This document shows positions 1 through 13,759 of a stretch of 64,000 bases of DNA, one piece after another. The notes beneath the pieces are model-generated. The model was not told where the DNA came from. It ran no database searches and saw only the letters and a program-made list of their open reading frames with translations. A program made the translations under genes and the position numbers. The first letter of the stretch is position 1. Every line of letters starts with the position of its first letter. Origin of the DNA: Lucifuga dentata (lineage: Eukaryota; Chordata; Actinopteri; Ophidiiformes; Bythitidae). The DNA lies in contig VXCM01000987.1 in the NCBI GenBank assembly GCA_014773175.1, forward strand, positions 62,001-126,000. Reading direction: 5' to 3'.

Positions 1-2099
1 GCTCCAAGTTCTACTACATGCCACGATTAATTCAGCCATAATGTATGTTAATATATGTTAATCTGTGTCACTGATATGCTAATGAATACCTAACTCCCAC
101 AATCCAACTTGTCAGTGGTAGCAATACACATTCATTGAAAGGGGTGCCATATTGAAATTCAGAGGGAGGATTGTACAGTAGGTCTGTGCCACATTGTGAG
201 GGTCTGAGTCAAAGGCAAATATGAAACATAAAGTACTTCTCTATAATACTGACTAGCAGTTCTACAAAATTCTAAAATGGAATCATATCCAGCCAGTACT
301 ATGGCGGATTATGTTAATCTAAATTTGGTAAAACAAGGCCAAATTCATGCAGAATAAATATTTGTGTTGTTCTTTGTGTCTTCCCCAAATTTTTAAGGAT
401 ACAAAGAAAAAGGCCTGAATTAATTTTTTTATGTGTAATACTGATATTTCCAATGTCAGACAGAAATTCATGTTTATTTCAGAGCATCTAAAAATACTTT
501 TTAACATGCAGGAAATGAGTTATAACAAAACTTGTCACAAGATTTTGGAAAGAAAAATACAGAGTGCATGTAATATCGCATTTGAAACCAACCCAAGTTG
601 TTTACTAGATGCAGAAGAAGCCATGTGATCATTTTATTAACAGTAGATGGCACCAAGTCATCATGATGCAAAGAATGAGATTTGACTTGTGTTGTTTTGA
701 GTGCAAGCTACACGTGTATGATGCGCTTTTGACGGAATAGAGAAGAAAAGATTCATGCCAATCTGATTCTGATTGCTCAGACCTCGTTTTTAACATTTAG
801 AAATGAAGTCATGAAATACAGGGAATCCTCTAACTGAATGCTGCAACTGTAGATGTGCACTTTAGTTCATAGAAAATCTGTAATCAGATCAGTGTGACTC
901 AGGATGGGGGCAACAGTGTTGATTCCAGAGATTGAACAGACTAAACCCTGTTACTGTTTCTGTGGCAGATAGTCATTAGAAGGTTTTCAGAATGGTTACA
1001 CCTTCACCAAAATAAATGTGTTGCAGAACTAACTGAAACAAACAGAAATAAAGTGAGGGTTAGTGGCTGCTGTACCAATAATCTTCTTTAAACTTTGACC
1101 CCAAGACTTCTTGGCTGCTGTTGCTTGCTGCACTTAAAGAAACAGGAAAGTGCTACTGCTCATTTTTCCTTAGTTGTGATACCTATTAAAAGTAAAAAAT
1201 AATATATAATAAAATAGAAAAAGAACAGCTTGAGACATCCGTCCACTGATTATTTGCTGTCGCTCACTTCACCTTATACGGTGAAGTTATCTTGTCAGAA
1301 TGAGGACACCTGCGTCCATGTAAAAAGTGACTTTGGAATTAATTTGTATTTTCAGGCCAATAGTCCAGTGAATATTTCATGACTCTATTCCACTCTATTT
1401 GTCTTGGTTTGTGACAATCAAGCCATTGGAAAACAGTTATCAATTATTCACATTTGCTCAACAGGCTCATCAGAGTTTGTCAGCATGGTGAAATGACAAT
1501 ACACACAGTAATACAGGAGAAAAAATGTTCAACATTTTTGTTTTCATAATTAACTTTTCGAAGACAACATGAATATGTTTGAATTAATGAGGACAAGAAA
1601 CAAGATGTTTGATTATGATGTTGTTGGGTCATGGGCAGGTAATGAGCAGGGAAAGGTAAGAATGATAAAGAGGGAGAAGTTTGCAAATGTGGCAGTATCA
1701 GTGTCTGGACTGTTAAAATAATGGCTACACTGTGAAGATCCCCTTTTCATCTTTAATATTTCCTTTTCAGTAGTTGCATATGATTGACTCAGTTGAACAT
1801 CGTCAGATTTTACAGGTTTTAAGTTGTTTTTTTTTTAACAGCTTCAAACATTGTTTCACTGATAGCTCGTAGATTTCATAGTAATAAGGACACAGTGACT
1901 GAAAGTAATGACATTTCCACACTAAAATTACTACACCTGTATATCAAGCAATTTTATATTCTTTCATTTCTCATCAGCTATTTTTTTTATTTATTTATTT
2001 TATTACAACCACTAATGGCCAGAAGCTTACATCCATAGTTGAAAACACACTGGTCATTTGCTTAATCAATGCTGTAAAAGATAATGACATGTAAAAAAT
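1..2099. other. AT-rich noncoding stretch, nothing recognised
   Basis: Open frames here stay below about 70 codons and show no domain or splice context. There are short A/T runs and a small TTTA-rich patch near 1981-2005. I see no repeat family member, RNA gene or regulatory element that can be supported. Confidence 0.6.
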
Positions 2100-2480
2100 A
2101 AATGAGCCCACTCATAATCACGCCTAATCTGCCACTGCAGCCCTTCTTGTGACAGACATTAATCATGTCTGATTCTGCTGGGAAGTTTTATTTGTAATGC
2201 CTCAGGATAACAAAGTGAATGTAGACACTTCAGCCAGATTCCAGTTGCATTAACCATAATACAGTGAACGCTAATTGCTAATTATGAAATTCTCTGATGG
2301 GTTGAAGCACAGCGGATTCATCCCGTTGTTGTTTATACCTCATTTGCACAAGCCTAGTGCTAACGATTCCATTTTATTCACAGCAAATATACTTAAAAAA
2401 GCTTACCGATATACAGTGACCAATGTGAAGCATGTACTTTGCTGGATGCAGTCATTGCACGTAGGTCAAGTCTGCACTAA
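2100..2480. other. candidate conserved noncoding element (weak)
   Basis: This block is lower in homopolymer runs and more even in composition than its surroundings. It holds a tandem pair of homeodomain-type cores, CTAATTGCTAATTATG at 2271-2286, and a palindromic ATTAATCATGTCTGATT-like patch near 2158-2175. A 72-codon open frame crosses its right part, without a splice context or recognisable domain. The noncoding-element call is a judgement from texture and motifs, not an alignment. Confidence 0.22.
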
Positions 2481-3312
2481 CACAAAGCTTTAAAACGATT
2501 GTTTTCAACTGCACCATTTCATAGTGTTAATTGAGTTTAAACGGTTGTTTGCTTAGTGGGCCATAAAGTCCCTCAACAAAATGTATCTAGAATGGAGCTA
2601 TAACGTTAAATGAAGTCCGTAAAACAGTCAAGACAACATAACAACAAATCTGTGATCAGCTCAACTGTAAAACTAATTGTTACTGTTTATGCAGTCTTTA
2701 ACAAACTAGTTCTCCTTTTGAGTCAAGACAAACTTTAAAATGCCACTGTGGCTGTGATCATATATATATTGTTAAAATTTGATAAACTGGGACACAATTA
2801 TTAGTATTTATATTTTTATGATGATTATATAATAAATGAATAAAAACAAACAAGTAAATGAATAAATTTTGTATGCATTCTGTGATATTTATCATGGACA
2901 TATCCTGTAGTTTTTTTCTGCCACCAGACAAAATCTACAGTTTACTTTACGTTTGCTAATACAAATCGCACTTCCTGCTACTTCACATTAAAAGGTTCTT
3001 TTCCATGAACTGCTAGAAGGTTTTTACTTTGACAGAGCTGCACGAGTGTTGACTTTGAACAGAAGTTAGTGATCAACAATAACTGACTCAGCTGCATCAA
3101 GATATGGACATTTTTAGTGTTTCTGTTATCTACTCTCTAAATAGACCAAGATATCGCCACAGCAGGGCCAGTAATGCCTCAAATAATTTTGGTGTTTTGT
3201 TAAATCATGCCACAAGCTGCCCTGAGCAAAGCCCTGATCACTACAATATCCAAAATTAACACAATTTGATATCTTAATTCATAGATTTTTACAGTAAGTC
3301 CCTACCACATGT

Positions 3313-3316
<4 letters not shown>

Positions 3317-3374
<58 letters not shown>
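3317..3374 (+). repeat. (GA)n microsatellite, about 29 units
   Basis: An uninterrupted GA array is seen directly. An open frame through it reads as alternating Arg-Glu and is an artefact of the repeat. The remaining bases of 2481-4429, outside this array and the hairpin at 3646-3738, hold nothing I recognise. Confidence 0.98.
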
Positions 3375-3376
<2 letters not shown>

Positions 3377-3645
3377 ACAAACAAATCAGCCTCATAATGC
3401 TGCTCTTCAGCCTGTCTGCTGCCAGACAATATCATTACTAATAACTCCTGACCTCTCATCAATTTCCATCAAACCATCTGCTTGCTGTCCTTAATACATT
3501 ACTGTTGATGTAAAAGTCATTAGCTCTATTTAGATGAGTCAAGAGCATCAGTGTGGGAGGGAACCAAGTCTCAGTCAGCTCCTCCCACAAGTCATCAGTG
3601 TTCTCCATATAATTATAGTTACAGATATTTTGTTTGGGGAACATG

Positions 3646-3738
3646 ATCTTTGGTAATTTGTTACACTACATACCTGAAGACAAGTGTTGATATTGAGTAC
3701 AAGTCCATAGGTATATCTTCAGGTATGTAACCAAAGAT
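3646..3738. repeat. interrupted inverted repeat (hairpin-forming)
   Basis: Left arm segments ATCTTTGGT (3646-3654) and ACATACCTGAAGA (3668-3680) are mirrored by TCTTCAGGTATGT (3716-3728) and ACCAAAGAT (3730-3738). The outer 9 bp and inner 13 bp are both exact reverse complements. The left arm carries a 13-base interruption between its segments; the right arm has one base between them. The loop is about 35 bases. No terminal duplication was identified, so whether this is a tiny MITE remnant or a chance structure is open. Confidence 0.75.
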
Positions 3739-4429
3739 TATTTTATTTTCATATTTTACATTTCTTGAGCTCTATTTCTGAGCTCTACTGTTAGGGGAAC
3801 ACATATACACATTTACTTTGCCACAGCACTGTTTTCCTTCTTTGTACTTACATGAGGACATTTGCATTTCTGCTGCTCCACAGCAAATGATTTCTTTCCA
3901 AGCACACAAGTTTGAGCTCCTTTGTTAAAGTAGGACACCCCCAGGTAGCCTGCTGCTCTGCTCTGCAGCATTACTGTACAGTACAAAAAGTGTGGCGTGA
4001 CAAGCATAGCAATCTGTTCAAGGAGGCAATTTGCTGCGTGATTGACACTTAAGTCTTATTAGGCATACATGCATATCTATCATGTTTCTGGGGCATCATC
4101 TACATTTTTAGGGGAACTCCTGCAGGTCAGGATTTGTTTCTCATTGGTCTTGTTTCGCATTTATACAGGAACCAACTGATTTGAGCCCTTGAAAAATGAA
4201 GATCATGAACCACTGTAATGACACTGTTCAATGAATGACCATTGACACATGATGTTTGTCCATTGAATGTTTTATTCAGCCCCATAGCTTTAGAACCTTT
4301 GGCCTGCTTTAAACTCATTCCAAGTCAGATCAAACCTTAAGATTTTTAGGCCTGAACAGTGATTGAATAGTGAGCATATTTAATTATAAAGTTAATTGCC
4401 TCAGAATGTCTATACTTGCTCTTTGTGAC

Positions 4430-4760
4430 GAACAAGGCCTCTTGTCCTATGACCAAAGCTAAAGGTAAAGCTTCTCAACAACAACCCGTGGGACAGGCTG
4501 AATCAATTGAGTTTGCACTGACCTATTTATTGTATTCAAATGACTAGGGAGTAAGGCTAATTTAAATACTGAGAGCTGATAATTGATTCACCCCTGGCTC
4601 TTGTGTGATTCAGCCTCAGGAACAGCAAATCTAGTTCTTTGTTCACTCTTTGCTGTTGAGCAAATATCTCCACCTTCAGCAGTCAGGCTGAGGTCATGAC
4701 TGTTGATCTGCAGCCAGTGCTCCCACAGCTACAGCATGACACCTAGCCTAAAGCCTTACA
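4430..4760. other. candidate conserved noncoding element (weak)
   Basis: This is a more GC-balanced block containing a CAATTGAG / TAATTGATT pair of homeodomain-like cores and few simple repeats. No open frame of note is present. The call rests on composition and texture only. Confidence 0.18.
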
Positions 4761-6687
4761 CCTGTTTACACACACTGTATTCTTTAAAACGTTTGTGCAA
4801 AGAAAAATATCTTTGCAAAACATTAACCACATAAATCATTTCATATCAGTTTAGTCACCCTGTTTGCATCAGTGCTTAAATGTATGCATTTTTATAGGTA
4901 TAGTCAGCAGGTGCCAGAAGGACTCATCAGTGAAATAGTCTTTCTTCGAGTGCTTTTATCTGAATCAGACCGGGGTGTTAACATTTCTTTTATATGCCAT
5001 TTAAATCAGGGGAAGATACAGCACATCATGTCATTTATTCATCAATCCATCATTCATATTTAATGTAATTGCTTCTGGGTAAAATAAAAATCATTTTATT
5101 GTAGTTTGAGTTTTCAAGTTTTCACCATCTTTGTATTTGCAAGGAAAGTTATATTTGCATCAAAGTTGCAATGGCATAATTTGATCGAATCCTTGGCACA
5201 GCTCAGCTATTACATTCTAACACCTCTGCTCTTCTACACTTTTTCATTTCTGACAGTCCAATTATCTTTGCATCAATCATTAAAATGTATTAACATTTAA
5301 TGTTTTATATAGATTGTCTTGTGCTGCAGTTCTCTATACGTATAATGCTGGAAGATTTTAGAATCAGATTTTACAGATCATTATATTTGATTCACTGTCA
5401 CTATATCATGCAACATCAAAATAGTCTCATTCACACTACTTCCTAAGCGTGATTGTAACCTCACACCCGATGTGTTCTTATACACAGCTTTAATTAAAAT
5501 TTAAGGTATTTTTTTTCTGCTTTCAACCAACTTGAAAAAGTTAAAGATAATTGCATGACATTAATGGTAATGTTGTTTCTTCAAAACAGTGCAGTGTTTT
5601 GATATGGGAGCTATGCAGTGATTTAAGAATGGTATTGCATGAAACTTTTCATCAGATTTTGCATAAATATGTGTCAAGTTTCAAGGCTTTGACATACAGT
5701 ACATGGTATCGAATTTATAGTATCAGGAAATCCCACAGTGTAGTAGCATAATCATAAACCAGGCCCATACAATATGTTATTCTTGAGTAGGTTCGAACAT
5801 ATTTATAGACATTGTAGGGAATATTTTGAATCAATGCACTCCCTTTGTGCTTTTAATGCTGCATTTTGACACCAGCTACCCTTCAGCATTACATCATTTA
5901 ATATTTACTGTGTGGCTTCAATTTATTCACTCCAGGGTTTACAGTGAAGGACACACTGTTGTAAAGATTAACTGAGAAATTTTGTCCTCTACTCCTTTTG
6001 AAGCTGTTACACTTTGGGTGACTTTTCAGAGAAACCCCATGGTAAGATTCATTTCAGTCAGGAAGAGGATCTGTGCTGAATAACTAGCTCTTGGTGGCTT
6101 TTAAAGGGCTGTAACCTCCACAACAACAGGAACCTGAAATTCTATATCGCATCCATTAACTGCAAACTTAGCATGGACAACACCTCCACTGAATGAACTC
6201 AATAGGACTAGATTTGTCAGCAGATTGATGTCAGGAATAGCTTTGGGTCTAATTTCCAACATTGTGTAAATTTGAATTATGGGATTTTTTTTTTTTTTTT
6301 TTTTTTTTGCAAAATGTGCAAAAAGTCAGTGATTATATTAACCAACTATGTACTTTTGCGGCTGAAACGGGTAACCAGAGGTAACAGTGAAACACTAATC
6401 TCAACTTAAATATCCAGAAATCATGTAATTTTATACCAAAGGATACCAAAGTAATGTTGTGAGACCAGCTTCCTGAGGATGGAGCTTGCTTGCTACAATT
6501 TAAGAATTTATTCCATGACTTAATTTGCACAAAGTCAGCAAGCTTACATGCGTGTCAGTTCGAGGTGGTTCGCTAATCCAGCCACAAGTTTTAATTTAGG
6601 CTGACAAGATTGGTAGAGTTTTCATAAAATTCTTGCCTTGTGCAGGTTTGAGTATAAGTAAACCAGAAAGTCTTGCCTCAGCAAGAC

Positions 6688-6690
<3 letters not shown>
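4761..6690. other. AT-rich noncoding stretch with one poly(T) run
   Basis: Apart from a 24-base T run at 6285-6308, this is AT-rich sequence with only short open frames and no recognisable gene or mobile element. An A/T run of this kind can be the tail of an old minus-strand retroposon, but no body is recognisable beside it. Confidence 0.6.
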
Positions 6691-6740
<50 letters not shown>

Positions 6741-6775
6741 GTCTCTGTCTCTGTCTCTCTCTCCCTCTCTCTCTC
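6691..6775 (+). repeat. (CT)n microsatellite with GTCTCT interruptions
   Basis: A pure CT array is followed by a degenerate part with several GTCTCT units and one CCCT interruption, which indicates an older, imperfect array. The frame reading Leu-Ser repeats is an artefact. Confidence 0.97.
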
Positions 6776-7969
6776 ATGGCACTCATGTTATAAATCTTTC
6801 ATTTGATCGCCCACTGCTGTGCACGTCCTCACAAAGGCATCCTCATATTCTTGCACTTCTTTGCTGGCCTCTGTAAGTAATGAATCAAAGACTGAGGCCA
6901 CAAAAGCTTTTATCTAAAAAAGAACAGACTGCAAACTGTTGCTTTTCGCAAATAATAATATATTCAAACTGTTTGAGATTAAATTAATAAAAAAAAATTA
7001 TCTTGAGATGGAGAGAAGGTCCTTGGGAGAGTAATGTGCTGTTTTATACTCATGTAATAAAGAAGCAGCTCAGTGCCAGTCAAAGAGATTGATTTCCATG
7101 TACACAGGGGGGGTCAGCTTTCTTATCAAAGACGCTGAGATGTGATTTTGATTATGATGCTTCAGTGCTATCCTACTGAGAAGATGCTTTTGGTTCCTGT
7201 CTCAGTCATCTGAAGTTGCTCAAGCAAACAAGAAAAAAAAGAGAAAAAAGTGACAGACAGATATGGAGGTAGACAGCAGGTGATATAGGAGCAAAATCAA
7301 TTTCTTAACAAGTTTCAGCCTCTAACTTTAGTTAATAAGCTTTTATGGTATTCAGAGTTTACAAAAGTTCTCATGTCACTGTAGAGCAATTGTAGTGTTT
7401 ATGGGAATAATGAAAGGGCAGCGATATTCTTAGTTCCTCCTTTGTTTTGCAACAGAGACCTTCCCAAATGCTGCTGTGAAGTCATCCAATTAAAAGCAGA
7501 AAATATGGCCTCAGAGCCGAAGGTTATTGCTCCCAATAGTGTTCTTCCTGCAATATTTTCACGGAAAAATGTCTATCGATGGAAATAAATATGCTTCAGT
7601 GTTAAGAAAATGCAAAAGCCTTGTGTGCAACTCCAAACAATCACAGACCTTATTGCTATTCTCATTTTCCACGTTGTAGCACTGGTGATCTGGGGAAAAA
7701 ATAAGTAATTTTGCTTGTTTGGTTTGGTATAGTAGCAACATTGTTTTGAAAACGAGTCAGTTAAAACTATAGGATGTGGACTGACTTTTGAGTTGTGTGG
7801 TGCAACAATAGCGTTGAATGGATGTTTTATAAAATGAGAAGTTGGCAATCCACAAGTACATACAGTATGACACCAACAGCTGTGTATATATTTTAGTGCA
7901 GATGGTGATTAACTTCCCACGATGCATGGTGTTTCATGTGAATATGTGTGTATAATTAATCAATTTAAA
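6776..7969. other. noncoding stretch, nothing recognised
   Basis: Only short, overlapping open frames occur, for example a 91-codon minus-strand frame at 7573-7848 with no domain. No repeat family member or RNA gene was identified. Confidence 0.55.
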
Positions 7970-8260
7970 TTAAAGCCCTGGTGATGATGTCATTATGAGA
8001 TTGATCATTTTAAACAATGAGGTCGCTGTAAATCAGTGACACTGTCACAAACATCTGAGTCATAATGGTTATGGTTAAATCCGATGGGTGTTCCAACAGT
8101 CCGACATTTCCTCTGCCAATGTTTTACACCTTGTATGAATTAGTTCAGCTTTGCCCCCATGCCTGTAATTACTGCCCCCATCTGAATGGACTTAGCAGGC
8201 TAGTGTGAAGGAGTCCCGGTGGGCCCCAGCATGGGTTCTTTCAGCCTTGTATATTCCAGC
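7970..8260. other. candidate conserved noncoding element (weak)
   Basis: This is a compositionally balanced block with a TGTAATTAC palindromic homeodomain-type site near 8164 and two CCCCCAT words nearby. It has little simple repeat and no credible open frame. The inference is from texture only. Confidence 0.22.
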
Positions 8261-8482
8261 CCTGCCATTTCAAAAAAAAAGAAAAAAATGTATTACCTCC
8301 TTGCAGCTCTGGTAAATGTCATGCCATTCTCTCCTGTGTGGGAGGAATTGCAGCCATGGTGGTGGTCAAAGAGCCCCAGCCTTCAAACCAACAGGAGGCC
8401 AGACATTTTGAGAAATGGGAATAGTTAGGCTAAACAATACATCTTGTTCATTTTTTTTCCTTCTTTCTGAAAATGGAAGAGG

Positions 8483-8486
<4 letters not shown>

Positions 8487-8525
<39 letters not shown>
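8487..8525 (+). repeat. (GA)n microsatellite, about 19 units
   Basis: A perfect GA array sits within a purine-rich context that starts near 8470. Confidence 0.98.
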
Positions 8526-8528
<3 letters not shown>

Positions 8529-10349
8529 AGATAGTTTTTCATTGCCATGGAATGTGAGGTTTGCATGAGGAGCCTCTATTATCTTTCAGGTATCCACTCT
8601 GTGAAGTATTACAGTTTACACTGTACCAGTCAAATCTCTCTCCACTCCACAGCCTGACTTCACCAAACACAGAAAGCTACTTGAACTCTACGTCCCTCAG
8701 TTGGGTTGCATATTGACCAACATACGATCACTTTTCAAAAGAGCGGACTCTGGACTTTCAGAGATAATCTTTCTAATTGGCATCTCATCTCATTTGACGA
8801 TCACTGAACATTGCGGGGGATACTGGAGTTTTGCATATTATCAAAGGTACACCACTAAAATGATATTTCTAGAGTGGCTGAGCTCTGTGGATGATGTATA
8901 TGTTTATGTCATGCCATGCTGAGCCTGAGGAATGACTCGGAACCAGAATGAATGAGCCGTTGTGGTTTATATAAAAAGAAACAACACCAGATTGCCTAAA
9001 GTAATTGCAGCTTTTTGACTGGTTCGTAATTTCCAAGCACCAGGACAACTTGCTCCACTCAAATGACATAATGTAATACATATAAGCACCGTCTTCCACT
9101 ACTGATCAAACGCCATTAGAAACTAAAACTCAGAGTTTATTTTAATGTTTAGCTGTAAATGTATTCCAGTTAGAGATGCGAGTCAAAAAGATCAATCATC
9201 TTTACAAGCTGAGACCATTAGGCAAGTAAGGAGCCTTTCCTTGCCATAGGCTTCAGAGTATATTTTTACTCAAAAGAGACTACATTCATCATATCACAGC
9301 TTGGTTTCCTGATCAGCTTAAAGTGTCCCACAGGTGATTCTCCTTTAAATACATTAATCATTGATGCTTATAACAAATGACCTGCTGATACCAGGTTTTC
9401 TCCATTCATCTTAGAAAGGAAGACTCCCCTTGTGCGTGGTCAAATACTTGCAGCTGATCCCTCTGAACTCCAGCTCCACTCTCATCCCAACTACCCATCC
9501 CCCCAAATGAGCAGAAATCACTGTGGAATATAAAGCTGGTGGATCACCCTGTTACCAAGTGCAAAACGTAAGACTTAACTATTTAAATGAACAAAATTAG
9601 AAATACATTAGCAACAGTGGAAACACATTTCACAAAACAAATCAGTGAAACAGGAAAGGAAACTATGGTTCATCAAAAAAACTTTATCAAAATATAAACA
9701 AAACAGCATTTCATCACACAAATCAACATAAGCAAACTATTCCTGAAACAAACATCCAATTAAAAAAACATTTACAAAATAAAAAACAATGGGATCTCAA
9801 AGTAAAAGTTAAGCATTGCTTTTTTGTGGAAAAATGTACGTATCTGTAATTTTGGGGATTTTTATGCTTTCAGATCAAATCAAGGAAGGAAGAAATGAAA
9901 GAAGGAAGAAGGAAAGAATATATTAAGGAATATCAAGGAACAAAAGAAGGAGGGATATGTGGAGGGGAGGATGGAAATAAGGACTGGAAAAATTATAGAA
10001 GTAATAATAGAAAAGAAGTAAAACTATAAAAATGGTGCCAGTACCTCACATTTATAAAAGTACAAAAATTAATATCTGTATTTTGGTACCTTGAACCTTT
10101 GTTTTAATTCATGAGATTTATTTTCAGATGAAAATATAAGCACAGCTGAGCATTCCCATCATTCAACCTGTTATCTATATCTTGAATCATCTGCACCTCA
10201 GAGCTTTGGTACATGGAGTTAATATGCAGGTGTTTCGGGAGAAGGAAACAAAGGCTATGGAAGCTCTTCAATATTTTACAGGGGAACCCCTCCCTCCCCA
10301 TAATTAGACACATTACCTGTTAGCCATGCTTCTGTGCGCAAATGTATTT
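8526..10349. other. noncoding stretch with purine-rich patch
   Basis: At about 9883-9970 the plus strand is an imperfect GGAA/GAAG-rich tract. A-rich sequence precedes it from about 9590. No gene, RNA or transposon is recognisable. Confidence 0.6.
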
Positions 10350-10640
10350 AAACCACTCTATCCTCCAGGCAAATGGAAAGCAAAGTAAAAAAGAATTACA
10401 CGCTGTCCGGGCAAAAGCCAATGCGCTATTAACGGCCACACAAAGCAAAAAAAGAGAGCAACTTTCTCATGTTGAGCAGTGATTAATTTTTTACTGGTTT
10501 GGAGTACAAAAGGTTTAGTTAAAAATTTAAAGGCCTTGTGGCTGACAGTGGCAGTCATCTGTCGAGTCAGTTCAATCACTCCTGGACAGGCTGGTGTATG
10601 CATGCAGCAGCACATGGGCTCGGACATGTGGCCTCAACAG
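10350..10640. other. candidate conserved noncoding element (weak)
   Basis: This is a mixed-composition block with TGATTAAT and TAGTTAAA cores in its centre and few simple repeats. Two opposing open frames of 66 and 89 codons overlap across it, which is the pattern of chance frames rather than a gene. Confidence 0.2.
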
Positions 10641-13600
10641 ATCGTATTTATCATTTTTACCTACAGGACAGTTCAATAAAATAATATTTTTTTGACTTAA
10701 ACCAACCAGTTTTTCATATTTGAAGATACAGAACCAATTTTATGACATGCCCGAAACATAACCATAAAAACATAAAACCGTAAAAATAGAACAGACAGAC
10801 ACTTTCACTTAATTGTATTATTCAGGATATATAAATTATGATGCTTTAACCAGATCTGCATTTTTGAACTATTCCTAATTATGTTTTCACCAGTGTGCAC
10901 ACTAAGGATTTTAATTGCACATGCATTTATCCAAAAAAACTGAGCTCTTTGTCCTGCTCACTCTCAAAATTAGGTCATCGACTGCTGTGTTCATGTCTTC
11001 TTCAGAACCATTTAGAAGCTTGATGATATGGTTAAAGAATTTTCTGTAGTAATATGTTGGAACTTGTGTCAAATCTTCCATTTCTGCCTTATAACAGTGT
11101 CTTTCCTGTTTCTTTAAGTCTGTTCCTGTGTCTTCAGCACCTTGATGGTCATAATTATAAATCCACTGCCAATTTTTAAAAATGGTATAAAGATGGAAAT
11201 TACATGGCTATGCTTGTATGCATATTTATATATACATTGGAATAAATGTGTACAAGATGTGAAATGTGCTAAAGAGAAGAAGAGTGCAATGTAATGGCAG
11301 AAGTAGTGGATTATTGTTTTTCTACTGCAACGTATGATGTCCTGCACTTGCTGCCAACTGGGTTCAGATTAAAACACTCTCACAAGAATGTATATTACTG
11401 AAAAATTATACTGAAATCTCATCTGAGAAGAGAGCTGGATGCAGCATAGGTCAGAGTGGAGTAGGAGAGGATGGAAATGCCATTGATACAGCTCATGTCG
11501 GATTAGAATACCAATGTAAATGCAGCAAATTGTAAATGTCAACATATTGTAAATGTCTTCTTAAAAGTGTTACATTGCTTGTTATAGTGATTTCCATGTT
11601 CACTGAACAAATTCAGTTCAAGTTAAGTTCAAATTTAATAAGAAAAAAGCCAAAACTGCACATCGCTGTTAGCTATATACAAAAATTGGAAAATTGTCTT
11701 CTTTTATGACTAGGCCACTGCTCTCTTTTCCTTTCTACAGATTGTTTGCAGTAGTTCTTAGTTTTAGGTAGCTATAATCCAGTGCAGCTCTCCAAATACG
11801 CTTAGTCTTTGTCTGCTGTTATTATTTCTGTTGAATTAGAATGGTTAATTCATATTTCTCTTCAACAACATACCTTTTAACACATCTGTGCTAGTAGTAG
11901 CACATGCTTTTTCCGAGGTGGAGAATTCACCACACAAAACTGACCTTCACAAGTTACATGAACTTTAGTGAATCCAGCAGAACTCACAATGAAACCACAC
12001 TTATCTCCTCCCTGCACATGTGGTGTTGAGGTGCACTTCACTGTGCACATCCTGAGTGCCTCACTTGACAGGCAGACGCCCACACTGGCGCACCTGTTTG
12101 ATAAATAGCATGCACAATTGCAGGTGCAGAATACACCAGAATGAATTGCAAAACAACCTTGTACATCTGGCTGAGACAGTGAGAGACGTGGACAGTGTTG
12201 GAGAGCAAGTGACTGGGAGGCTGAATGAGAGAGTTTGTTGTTTAGCTAAAACACTATTCAAACGATTCCATTGTCTTGATACAGATTTAAATGTAGTTTT
12301 TGGAATAAATTGTGTCGCTACCTGAATGCCGGGACCAGCACTTGAAAATCAGGACAGTCCTGATTTAATCAGGACATCTGATGACTCGACCACCTTCCTC
12401 AAAGACAAAGTTATTTTATTGCAACATGTTAAAGCAGTGTAAGATTTGTCAAGTCAATATTTCAGAGTTGGCTGCTAAACAGCACCATTTTTAATCCATT
12501 AGAGAACCAAACTGACAATGTCCAAGATTTCTTGCTTAAATCTGCAAGATTGTCTTAATTAGATTTTCAGATAATATAACTCATTGGTGCATTTCTTTTG
12601 GATAACCAACTATCAGTTCTAAAATTTTGGAGCATCCTTGAATGCACCACCAAAAGTGCTTTGAGTTCATCCTTAACCAGTAACCTGCTGCTGCACTGTT
12701 TGGGGTTAAAGGCGCATTTTGTTCACTCAGTGGTGTAGTAATTAATCCCTTCCTATTTTTCCAATATAATCAGTCTAGAATTTTCTATATTTAAACCATG
12801 TAGAGTCCCTATCATGTTTCCCCTGTGGACAGCAGGACCATCTGTGTTGTCATTTTTTTACTGATGACACCAGTGCTTCATTTGCACAATATTTCTAAAC
12901 TTGGCCTAAGCTGGATGAAACTGCATAGCTCGTCTATTGTCTATTTTCATTCCACAGGATGAGAATTTTCTCAGAGATGAGCTCTCACTTCACTTCACAT
13001 TAGATGACACATTTTCTGTCTGTCCTACAGATTATGTGGCCTGGTAGCAGTTGTGCTCATGCTAAACTTTCTTAAATGTACCTACTGTGTCTTTATGTGG
13101 TTGTATCTTAAACATGTTTTTATATTCTAAATTGTATTTATGTAGTACATAGGCTGAAACTAACTTCAGTGTCTGAGCCTGAAGTACTGATCTTAAGTAC
13201 AGTTTTGAGGTATTTGATCTTTATTTGAATATTTCAATTGTGGGAGACTTTAAACACTACTCTACTACTTACCAGAGGACAATAATGTAATGTTTTACTT
13301 CACTACATTTAGCTAATGCTATTAGTTACTAGCAGAGATTTTACTAAAATCTAACGAAAAACAATTTACTCAATGACTTCCTTCCTTTCTTCCTTGCTTG
13401 CTTGCTTCCTTCTTCAATTGATATGAAATCATGGAAAACTGCCAAGCTAGTCCAGTGTTACTTTATGTTTGCTTCTTTTTAAGTATGTTTCATTCTATTA
13501 CTTGTTTCAACTAAAAATGTGAATGCAGTTGTGTTGCTGCTGCTTTTACTTATTGTGTAAATGATTTATGTATTTCAGCCATCAATGTACACACAAGTTT

Positions 13601-13759
13601 CATACAGTATAATGTGCCTCAGTATCAATATATAATATTGCTGGGCTGCTGAGGTAGTTAACTTTTGGCAATTAGAATTTTTGTAGATAAAGTCCAGATA
13701 CTTGAATCCCTTGAGCCACTATCATTTTTTCATTATGCATTGACACTAGGCCCCCGCCT
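10641..13759. other. AT-rich noncoding stretch
   Basis: Only short frames are present, including opposing 66- and 89-codon frames at 12056-12325. A degenerate CTTC/CTTG tetranucleotide patch lies at about 13378-13416. Nothing else is recognised. Confidence 0.6.

Noticed and set aside
3309..3494. Open frame with Arg-Glu repeats
   Set aside because: It is a translation of the GA microsatellite at 3317-3374.
6673..6876. Open frame with Leu-Ser repeats
   Set aside because: It is a translation of the CT microsatellite; nothing protein-like lies outside the array.
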